A stretch of DNA of 64,000 nucleotides. Origin: Sphingomonas dokdonensis (GTDB lineage Bacteria > Pseudomonadota > Alphaproteobacteria > Sphingomonadales > Sphingomonadaceae). The notes under the pieces were generated by a model that worked only from the letters and a program-made list of their open reading frames with translations, did no database searches and had not been told where the DNA came from. This document shows positions 57,595-64,000 of this stretch, piece after piece. The DNA is taken from NCBI RefSeq assembly GCF_002197685.1, contig NZ_NBBI01000003.1:310001-374000 (forward strand). The letters run 5' to 3'. A program made the translations under genes and the position numbers. The first letter of the stretch is position 1. Each line of letters starts with the position of its first letter.

Positions 57595-58607
57595 AGGCGA
57601 CGGAGGCGCGCCTCAAAGCGGCGCTTGACCGGCCGCCGGCCGATATACGGCTGTATCTGCTCTTTGGTCCGGATGAGGCGGGCGCGCTGGCGCTAGCCGA
57701 TCGGCTGACGCGGGCGATGGGCCCGGAGGCCGAGCGGGTCGATCTGGACGGTCCGGCGCTCAGAAGCGACCCGGCGCGGCTTGCCGATGAGGCAGCATCA
57801 CTGTCTCTTTTCGGGGATGCGCGACACATTCGCGTGACCGGTGCCGGGGAGGAAAGCCTCGCCGCCGTCACCGCGCTGCTTGCGGCAGATCGGGCGGGCA
57901 ACCCCACCGTCATGATCGCGCCGGGGCTGAAGGCCACGTCAAAGGTCACGAAGCTTGCGCTCGATTCATCGGCTGCGATGGCGCTCGCTTGCTATGTGCC
58001 GGGCGGTGACCAGCTCGAAGGCATTGCCGCGGATATTGCACGTGAACAGGGGTTACGCCTGGGATCCGGCGTGGCGCGGCGGCTGGCACAGGCGGGCGGC
58101 GGCGACCGTGCGGTGATGATGCGGGAGATCGAGAAGCTCGCGCTGTATCTCGATGCCGCGCCGGATCGACCGGTCGACGCAGAAATGACCTCGCTTGCGG
58201 CGATTGGTGCCGATCTGGGGGACGTGGAAACCGGGGATGTGATCGCGGCGCTGATCGCCGGGAATCCGGCCGCCCTGGGAGAGGCGTTGCGACAGCTTCA
58301 GGAAGCAGGGATCTCGCCCGTGCCATGGCTGCGGGGGCTGGCGCGTCGGCTGGCTGCGCTGGCCGAGATGAAGGGCGAGATTGTGCGCGGCGATGACGTC
58401 GGCAGCGTGATGAAGCGGCACCGCGTGTTCTTCAAGGAAGAGGCGAGCACCGCTGCCGCGTTGCGGCGATGGTCGCCGCAAGCGCTGGCCCGGGCGATGA
58501 CGCTGGTGCGTGAGGCCGAGCGGGCGGTGATGGCGGGCGGGGGAAGCGCGGGCGACGTGCTGGCCGCGCAGGCCATGGTTGATCTGGCCGTAAAGCTGCG
58601 CCGCTAA
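57591..58607 (+). CDS. holA: DNA polymerase III delta subunit
   Basis: A 338-residue clamp-loader subunit. It starts LKAALDRPPADIRLYLLFGPDEAGA and contains ATSKVTKLALDSSAAMALACY-like sequence, of which TSKVTKLAL is given here, plus the C-terminal collar domain (about 215-335). It opens the beta clamp. Together with dnaQ, this places two Pol III genes within 14 kb on either side of the origin candidate. Confidence 0.94.
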   Translation: MKATEARLKAALDRPPADIRLYLLFGPDEAGALALADRLTRAMGPEAERVDLDGPALRSDPARLADEAASLSLFGDARHIRVTGAGEESLAAVTALLAADRAGNPTVMIAPGLKATSKVTKLALDSSAAMALACYVPGGDQLEGIAADIAREQGLRLGSGVARRLAQAGGGDRAVMMREIEKLALYLDAAPDRPVDAEMTSLAAIGADLGDVETGDVIAALIAGNPAALGEALRQLQEAGISPVPWLRGLARRLAALAEMKGEIVRGDDVGSVMKRHRVFFKEEASTAAALRRWSPQALARAMTLVREAERAVMAGGGSAGDVLAAQAMVDLAVKLRR

Positions 58608-58701
58608 GCCTGCCGGCGGGTGACACGCGGCCGCTCTGCGGCGCTAAACGGCCTTTTTCAGACAGTGCCGGCCAGATCTTTCGGAACGCGCGCGTCGCGC
58701 G

Positions 58702-59604
58702 TCAGATCGGCTCGCCGCTCAGCCGCTGGCACAACATATCGAGCTGATCGAGCGTGCTGTAGTCGATCGTGATCGCGCCGCCATTCGCTGCATGGGTGAT
58801 CTTCACCCGCAGCCCGAGCAGATCGCCAAGCTGGCGCTCCAGAGCGGCAACGTCGGCGTCGTTCGCACCGACAGCCACGGCGCCGGTCTGCCGACGGGGC
58901 TTTTTGGCACTGCCCGGCTTGGCGGTCTGCGCGAGCTTCTCGGTCTGACGGACCGACAGCCCCTTGGTCACGACCTGTTCGGCCAGCGCCTCGGCATCGG
59001 GGGCCCCGATGATCGCGCGGGCGTGGCCCATCGACAGTGACCCGTTCACGACACGGGCCTGCACCGGCTTGGGCAGGTCGAGCAGACGCAGCAGGTTGGC
59101 GACATGGCTGCGAGACTTGTGGACCGTCTTCGCCAGCACTTCCTGCGTGTGGCCGAACTCGTCGACAAGGCGGCTGTACGCCTCCGCCTCCTCGATCGCG
59201 TTCAGATCCTGCCGCTGGATGTTCTCGACCAGCGCGATCTGCAGCGTTTCGCTGTCCGTATAGTCGCGGACGACCACCGGCACTTCATGGAGGCGAGCCC
59301 GCTGCGCCGCGCGCCAGCGGCGTTCACCCGCGACGATCTGGTAATTGTGACCGTGCGGACGCACCACGATCGGCTGGATGATGCCGCGCTCGGCGATCGA
59401 GCCGGCGAGCTCGTTCAACGCATCATCGTCGAAATGGCGGCGCGGCTGATCGGGGTGGGGCGCGATCGCGCTGACCGGGATCATGCGAACGCCGGTGGTC
59501 GCAACGCCATTCAGGTCCGATGGGGCATCATCGCGCGCAATGTCGCCGAGCAGCGCGCCCAGCCCGCGGCCAAGACCGCCGCGCGGTCGCCTGGTATCGG
59601 TCAT
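58702..59604 (-). CDS. parB: Chromosome-partitioning protein ParB
   Basis: A 300-residue CTP-dependent DNA clamp that loads at parS. It has GLGRGLGALLG at the N-terminus, the CTP-binding HNYQIVAGERRWRAA, and the HTH region EVLAKTVHKSRSHVANLLRLL. The C-terminal dimerisation domain ends in LDMLCQRLSGEPI. It overlaps parA by four bases. Two parS-like sites lie 0.8 and 3.1 kb away in the same operon. Confidence 0.97.
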   Translation of the reverse strand: MTDTRRPRGGLGRGLGALLGDIARDDAPSDLNGVATTGVRMIPVSAIAPHPDQPRRHFDDDALNELAGSIAERGIIQPIVVRPHGHNYQIVAGERRWRAAQRARLHEVPVVVRDYTDSETLQIALVENIQRQDLNAIEEAEAYSRLVDEFGHTQEVLAKTVHKSRSHVANLLRLLDLPKPVQARVVNGSLSMGHARAIIGAPDAEALAEQVVTKGLSVRQTEKLAQTAKPGSAKKPRRQTGAVAVGANDADVAALERQLGDLLGLRVKITHAANGGAITIDYSTLDQLDMLCQRLSGEPI

Positions 59605-60383
59605 GCTGCCACCTCATCAACTTGGGGGAGGCGCGCGATCAGTTCGCGCGCCAACGCGATGTACGCCTGCGATCCGCTGCACCGGTGATCGTAGATCAGC
59701 GCGGGCATGCCGTGGCTGGGCGCCTCCGAGAGGCGAACGTTGCGTGGGATAACCGTCTCGAACACCACCTGGCCGAGCACCGCCCGGACATCCGCGGACA
59801 CCTGCTCCGTCAACCGGTTGCGGCGATCGTACATGGTCAGCGCCACGCCGATGATCGACAGTGCAGGGTTGAACCGGGCGCGAATGCGCTCGACGGTGGT
59901 GAGTAGCTGGCTCAACCCTTCGAGCGCGAAAAACTCGCATTGCAGCGGCACGAACAACGCATCGGCGGCGACCATCGCGTTCATCGTCAGAAGGCCCAGC
60001 GACGGGGGGCAATCGATCAACGTGATGTCCCAACGCGGCGGTGCGGCGTCGAGCGCCCGGTGCAGGCGATGGGTGCGCTGCTCCAGCTCGACCAGCTCGA
60101 TCTCCGCGCCGGACAGATCGACAGTGGCGGGTAGAACGTCGAGGCGTGGCACGCTGGTGCGCACGACGGCCTCCTCAACAGGAGCCTGATCGACCAGCAC
60201 ATTGTAGCTCGAGGACGATCGCTCCGCCTGCGAGATGCCGAGGCCGGTGGAGGCGTTGCCCTGCGGATCGAGGTCGATCAGCAGCACGCGTTTGCCCGTC
60301 GCGGCGAGCGCCGTTGCAAGGTTGATGGCCGACGTGGTTTTCCCCACGCCGCCCTTTTGATTGGCAACTGCTATTCTGATCAT
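59601..60383 (-). CDS. parA: Chromosome-partitioning ATPase ParA
   Basis: A 260-residue deviant Walker ATPase. Walker A is KGGVGKTTS with Lys10 (signature) and Lys15, Walker A' is LLIDLDPQGNAS, and Walker B LIDCPPSLG. Its gradient pulls ParB-parS complexes apart to segregate the origins. The start overlaps rsmG by four bases. Confidence 0.97.
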   Translation of the reverse strand: MIRIAVANQKGGVGKTTSAINLATALAATGKRVLLIDLDPQGNASTGLGISQAERSSSSYNVLVDQAPVEEAVVRTSVPRLDVLPATVDLSGAEIELVELEQRTHRLHRALDAAPPRWDITLIDCPPSLGLLTMNAMVAADALFVPLQCEFFALEGLSQLLTTVERIRARFNPALSIIGVALTMYDRRNRLTEQVSADVRAVLGQVVFETVIPRNVRLSEAPSHGMPALIYDHRCSGSQAYIALARELIARLPQVDEVAA

Positions 60384-61000
60384 CGGCGCTGCCTCACTTG
60401 CCGCGCGCTGACTATGCCGGATTCAGGGCTGGTGACGCTTTGTTCCACGTGGAACAATCCCTCAAAGCGGCGCTGCGCCTCGTTCACCTCTGTCGTGGCG
60501 GATTGTCCCTTCGGGAGCAAGTACAGCGTGTTCATCGAGGCGATATGCGCGGTCGATTGCAACAATTCGGCTAACGACGCGACCGCGCGCGCAGATAAAA
60601 CCGCTGCCGCCAACCCTGCAACACGTTCGACCCTAGACTGGTGAACGGCGACGCGATGCCCGATACCCGCATCATCGACCGCGGCTTGTAGAAATGCCGC
60701 GCGCATTCGCCGTGGTTCGATGAGCGCAACCGGACGATCGGTTGCCAGCGCGATGATCATGCCGGGGAAGCCGGCGCCGGTCCCGAAGTCCACCCATAGA
60801 CCATCATGGTTGGCGGCGAGCGGCAGCAGTTGGGCAGAGTCCAGGACGTGACGCTGCCAGATTGTTGAGAGCGTAGGTTTGGCAACGAGGTTCTGTTGCT
60901 CGCTCTCGGCGATGACGGTGGACACGAAGCGTTCGATCGCCGGCATGGCCGCGGGAGACGTGATCGCTTCAACGGCAGCGCGTGCCTCATCTTCGGTCAT
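60380..61000 (-). CDS. rsmG: 16S rRNA (guanine527-N7)-methyltransferase
   Basis: A 206-residue SAM methyltransferase. VDFGTGAGFPGM is the SAM loop, and LIEPRRMRAAFL follows. Its C-terminal 25 residues contain FHVEQ, encoded by a parS-like palindrome, a tail with little other conservation. ATG 61000 overlaps the mnmG stop by one base. Confidence 0.93.
   Translation of the reverse strand: MTEDEARAAVEAITSPAAMPAIERFVSTVIAESEQQNLVAKPTLSTIWQRHVLDSAQLLPLAANHDGLWVDFGTGAGFPGMIIALATDRPVALIEPRRMRAAFLQAAVDDAGIGHRVAVHQSRVERVAGLAAAVLSARAVASLAELLQSTAHIASMNTLYLLPKGQSATTEVNEAQRRFEGLFHVEQSVTSPESGIVSARQVRQRR
60441..60456. other. parS: parS-like ParB binding site inside rsmG
   Basis: TGTTCCACGTGGAACA, a perfect 16-bp palindrome matching the Pseudomonas-type parS. 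It codes for the FHVEQ segment near the C-terminus of RsmG, about 16.2 kb from the origin candidate. Confidence 0.85.
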
Positions 61001-62721
61001 CAGCGAGCCTTCGCATCGAGCCACAGAGCGGTCAGCGCCGCAGGGGTGACGCCGCGGATGCGCGACGCTTCACCGAGAGTCGTGGGATTGGCCGCTGTGA
61101 GCCGCTCGCGCATCTCATTCGACAGTCCGGCGATGCGGGTGAGGGCCGGGCCGGTCGCAATCGTGATCCGATCGTCATGCTTCATCCGCTGGATCTCTGC
61201 GGCCTGGCGCGCGAGGTACGGCGCATACCGGACATCCTCTTCATGTTCGCGGACCAGATCGATGTCAAAAGGCTGGGATGTGTCGCCGCGTTGCAGCCGA
61301 TCGCGTTGCGCCATGCGGTCGGCCACATGCGCGCGACGGCCAGGCGACAGGAGACCGAGCGCTTCGGCCGACGCGGAAAGCCGCGCCTCGGCATTGTCGG
61401 CGCGTAGGGCAAGTCGATACTCGGCGCGCGCGGTGAGCATCCGATAGGGTTCGCTAATGCCCTGCAGCACCAGATCGTCGATCATGACGCCGATATAGCT
61501 GGCGCTCCGATCCGGTAGCAGCGGAGCCGCACCGAGCGCCGCGGCGGCCGCATTGGCACCGGCAACGAGGCCTTGTGCGGCGGCCTCCTCATAACCGGTC
61601 GTCCCATTGATCTGGCCGGCGAGGAACAGGCCGGTGAGGTGCGGGAGCGCTAGCGTGGCGTCTAGGGCGCGGGGGTCGATGTGATCATATTCGACAGCAT
61701 AGCCGTGCATGGTGACGGCCACCTGCTCAAGACCCGGAATGGTGCGAAGGAAAGCCTCCTGCACATCTGAGGGGAGGGAGGTAGAGATGCCATTCGGGTA
61801 GACGACGTGATCGTCGAGACCCTCGGGTTCGAGAAAGACCTGATGACCATCACGATCGCCGAACCGGCGGATCTTGTCCTCGATTGAGGGGCAGTAACGT
61901 GGGCCCTGCCCCTCGATCGCGCCGGTCTGCATGGGCGAGCGATGCAGGTTGTCTGCGATGATCGTGTGGGTCTCGATCGTCGTGCGCGTGATGGCACAGG
62001 CGAGCTGGGGCACAGCGCGCCCCCTGGTCATGGGCGACATCGTCCAGGGATCGAGGTCTGAGGGTTGTGGCTCCAGCCGTGCCCAGTCGATCGATCGACC
62101 ATCCAGACGCGGGGGTGTTCCGGTCTTCAGGCGACCCATCGGGAGGCGTAGCGCGCGCAGCTGTTGGGCGAGCGGCAATGCGGCAGCCTCACCGACGCGA
62201 CCGCCGGGGAGTTGCTCCTCGCCGCGGAATAATTGTCCGCCGAGGAAGGTGCCGGTCGCCAGTACCACGCTGCGTGCCGTGAGAAGGTCACCCGTGGCGA
62301 GTTCGATGCCGGTGACGGCATCACCTGAGATCATCAGCGCGACCGCTTCTCCGGCGATGACAGTCACCAGTGGTTCCGCCGCGATCATCGTCTGAATAGC
62401 AATAGCGTAGAGGCGGCGGTCCGCCTGGATGCGCGGGCCTTGGACGGCAAGGCCCTTGCTGCGGTTGAGCATGCGATGGTGTATCGCGGCGGCATCGGCG
62501 GCGCGGGCCATCAGCCCGTCATATGCATCCACCTCCCGAACAAGGTGACCTTTTCCGAGGCCACCGATCGACGGATTGCACGACATTGCGCCAATCTTGG
62601 CCGGGTCATGGCTAATCAGTGCAACGCGCGCGCGGCGTCTGGCAGCTGCGGCAGCCGCCTCAGTACCAGCGTGGCCGCCGCCAACCACGATGACATCGAA
62701 TGATTGTTCCACGTGAAACAC
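61000..62721 (-). CDS. mnmG: tRNA uridine-34 modification enzyme MnmG (shortened)
   Basis: A 573-residue FAD enzyme that with MnmE makes the 5-carboxymethylaminomethyl (or aminomethyl) group at U34. The FAD motif is [12 protein letters not shown], and [14 protein letters not shown] is a further signature. Usual length is about 610-630; here roughly 40-45 residues are missing from the C-terminal helical domain, between the [15 protein letters not shown] region and [11 protein letters not shown]. The C-terminus [10 protein letters not shown] is normal. The GTG start at 62721 overlaps the mnmE stop by one base, and its first codons are part of a parS site. Confidence 0.93.
   Translation of the reverse strand: MFHVEQSFDVIVVGGGHAGTEAAAAAARRRARVALISHDPAKIGAMSCNPSIGGLGKGHLVREVDAYDGLMARAADAAAIHHRMLNRSKGLAVQGPRIQADRRLYAIAIQTMIAAEPLVTVIAGEAVALMISGDAVTGIELATGDLLTARSVVLATGTFLGGQLFRGEEQLPGGRVGEAAALPLAQQLRALRLPMGRLKTGTPPRLDGRSIDWARLEPQPSDLDPWTMSPMTRGRAVPQLACAITRTTIETHTIIADNLHRSPMQTGAIEGQGPRYCPSIEDKIRRFGDRDGHQVFLEPEGLDDHVVYPNGISTSLPSDVQEAFLRTIPGLEQVAVTMHGYAVEYDHIDPRALDATLALPHLTGLFLAGQINGTTGYEEAAAQGLVAGANAAAAALGAAPLLPDRSASYIGVMIDDLVLQGISEPYRMLTARAEYRLALRADNAEARLSASAEALGLLSPGRRAHVADRMAQRDRLQRGDTSQPFDIDLVREHEEDVRYAPYLARQAAEIQRMKHDDRITIATGPALTRIAGLSNEMRERLTAANPTTLGEASRIRGVTPAALTALWLDAKAR
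62705..62720. other. parS: parS ParB binding site at the mnmG start
   Basis: TGTTCCACGTGAAACA matches the TGTTNCACGTGAAACA consensus over all 16 bases. It sits over the first codons of mnmG, directly after the mnmE stop, about 18.5 kb from the origin candidate. Confidence 0.9.
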
Positions 62722-63992
62722 TACTTTCCGACACAGAAGCGCCCGAACAGTGCATCGAGCATGGCCTCAGTCGCGTCCAGGCCAAGCAAACCGGCCAACG
62801 CACGTGAGGCGGTACGTAGCTCTTCGGCGCGCAACAGCAAGTCTGGAGTATCCTTCAGTTTCTGAAGCGCGGTTAGTGCGACCGCGATGGTGTGCCGCTG
62901 CGCCTCATTAAACGTCGGGCCATCCGGTTCGCCAAGGACGTGATCGGCACGTCGCTCGATCGCCGACCAAAGGTTGTCGATGGTGCTCAGGTCGTGAATC
63001 GAAGTGGCCAGCGCAGCGTGGCTCGGCGACGAACGGCGGTCGGCCTGTGCATGGACGGGAATGGCGCGGGGGTCGGCGGCGACGCTATCGCTCAGATCGA
63101 GGATGATGTCGGCGGCGGCGACTGCTTCGCGCGCGCGGGCGATGCCGATCTGCTCGATCGGATCGTCGGTCGCGTCGCGCAGCCCGGCGGTGTCGACCAA
63201 AGTGTAGATGCGGCCGCGGCGCACGATGCCGGCTTCCACCCGGTCGCGCGTCGTCCCCGCGATCGGCGACACGATGGCGGCGTCGCGGCCGATCAGCGCA
63301 TTGAGCAGCGATGACTTGCCGGCGTTGGGCGGGCCGACGAGGACGACGCGGATGCCGTCGCGATACCGCTCGACAGCAGGGCGGGCGAGGGTCTGACGTA
63401 GCGCCGTCGCTAGCGCATCGACCTGACGGTCGATCAGCTTGCTGTCGACCGGCGAGACGTCATCCTCGTCGTCGAAGTCGAGGCTCGCCTCGACCAGGGC
63501 GCCGATCTGCGCAAGGTCGGTCATCCATTGCTGGATCATGCGGCTGACTGCGCCATCCGCGCTTTCGATCGCCAGGCGACGCTGCTGCTCCGTTTCGGCC
63601 TCGAGCAGGTCGGCGAGCCCCTGCGCCTGGACCAGGTCGATGCGACCGTTCGAGAGCGCGCGGCGGGTGAACTCGCCCGGCTCTGCCGGTCGCAGACCGG
63701 GTTGCTGCGCGAGTGCCTGTTCAACCGCCGCTACGACCGCGCGGCCGCCGTGCAGGTGCAGTTCGACGAGGTCTTCGCCCGTCGCGGTGTTCGGCGCGGG
63801 GAAGAGGAGGACGAGCACCTGATCCAGCGGCTGCTCGGCCTCGTCGCGCAACGTCCTGACGGCGGCGTGGCGCGGGCGGGGCAAGGATCCAGCGAGCCGG
63901 GTGCCAGCCGCTATGGCCGCCGGCCCGCTGATCCGCAGCACGGCGATCGCCGCGGGGGGGCGGCCGCTGGAAACGGCGAAGATCGTGTCCAT
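62721..63992 (-). CDS. mnmE: tRNA modification GTPase MnmE (altered G4)
   Basis: A 423-residue GTPase partner of MnmG. It has the tetrahydrofolate-binding N-terminal domain, a helical domain, a G domain with [14 protein letters not shown] (G1), AGTTRD (G2) and DTAG (G3), and the C-terminal FCVGK. The expected guanine-specificity motif NKxD (G4) is not seen; in its place is HAQAD, and the loop around it is about 20 residues shorter than in E. coli. ATG 63992 is the start; a TTG one codon upstream is the alternative. It heads the mnmE-mnmG-rsmG-parA-parB operon. Confidence 0.93.
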   Translation of the reverse strand: MDTIFAVSSGRPPAAIAVLRISGPAAIAAGTRLAGSLPRPRHAAVRTLRDEAEQPLDQVLVLLFPAPNTATGEDLVELHLHGGRAVVAAVEQALAQQPGLRPAEPGEFTRRALSNGRIDLVQAQGLADLLEAETEQQRRLAIESADGAVSRMIQQWMTDLAQIGALVEASLDFDDEDDVSPVDSKLIDRQVDALATALRQTLARPAVERYRDGIRVVLVGPPNAGKSSLLNALIGRDAAIVSPIAGTTRDRVEAGIVRRGRIYTLVDTAGLRDATDDPIEQIGIARAREAVAAADIILDLSDSVAADPRAIPVHAQADRRSSPSHAALATSIHDLSTIDNLWSAIERRADHVLGEPDGPTFNEAQRHTIAVALTALQKLKDTPDLLLRAEELRTASRALAGLLGLDATEAMLDALFGRFCVGK

Positions 63993-64000
63993 CAACTGCC

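Noticed and set aside
58033..58050. TTGCACGTGAAC as a parS
   Set aside because: Too many mismatches to the 16-bp palindrome; inside holA.
61000..62721. Frameshift explaining short MnmG
   Set aside because: Both flanks of the missing segment read in one frame with normal sequence; a deletion, not a frameshift.

Overview
The window looks like a piece of a Sphingomonadales (Sphingomonas-like) alphaproteobacterial chromosome. The support is high GC, many GTG/TTG starts, chains of genes overlapping by 1-4 bases (ATGA, GTGA, TGATG), a large TonB-dependent receptor, DUF2490 and DUF1491 proteins, MmcB, HemJ, and alphaproteobacterial gene orders (pdxJ-acpS-lepB; hemE next to the PEP synthase/PPDK regulator). 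No rRNA, tRNA, CRISPR array or insertion sequence was seen.

Layout. 1-2066: the end of an unknown gene and two phage-tail-like genes, one an SGNH/GDSL hydrolase. 2130-8739: a Wzx/Wzy-type polysaccharide locus (three glycosyltransferases, an acetyltransferase, a polymerase and a flippase). 8853-10593: an epoxide hydrolase and a DUF2490 protein. 10805-13808: coxBA with its own promoter and terminator. 13930-18313: a six-gene operon, pyrE-pdxJ-acpS-lepB-AI-2E-type permease-maiA. 18481-23293: a membrane protein, infC (probably with an ATC start) and a TonB receptor.

23303-44051: an unbroken run of minus-strand genes. It holds a VOC protein, glnD, a MacAB/outer-membrane-factor exporter, an acyl-CoA carboxylase alpha subunit, bioB, an LprI-like protein, an enoyl-CoA hydratase, a divergent carboxyltransferase, mmcB, a SleB-type hydrolase, DUF1491, a thioesterase, ptsN, hpf, dnaQ, coaE, aroE, maf and ppsR. 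44052-44333 is a non-coding region with DnaA boxes and clustered GANTC sites, interpreted as the chromosomal replication origin. Coding strand flips here. 44334-51249: plus-strand hemE-hemJ, rho, terC, lolA, xth, ribA. 51246-58607: mixed genes including yggS and a leuS-lptE-holA operon. 58702-63992: minus-strand mnmE-mnmG-rsmG-parA-parB, with two parS-like palindromes inside or at the start of genes.

The right two thirds therefore read as an origin/centromere domain: an oriC candidate, the ParABS system 16-18 kb away, and replication genes (dnaQ, holA) on both sides, with most genes pointing away from the origin. Oddities worth a check are the two coding parS sites, the GANTC cluster, a shortened MnmG paired with a MnmE lacking a normal G4 motif, a carboxyltransferase with altered oxyanion-hole glycines, and phage-tail-like genes beside the polysaccharide locus.
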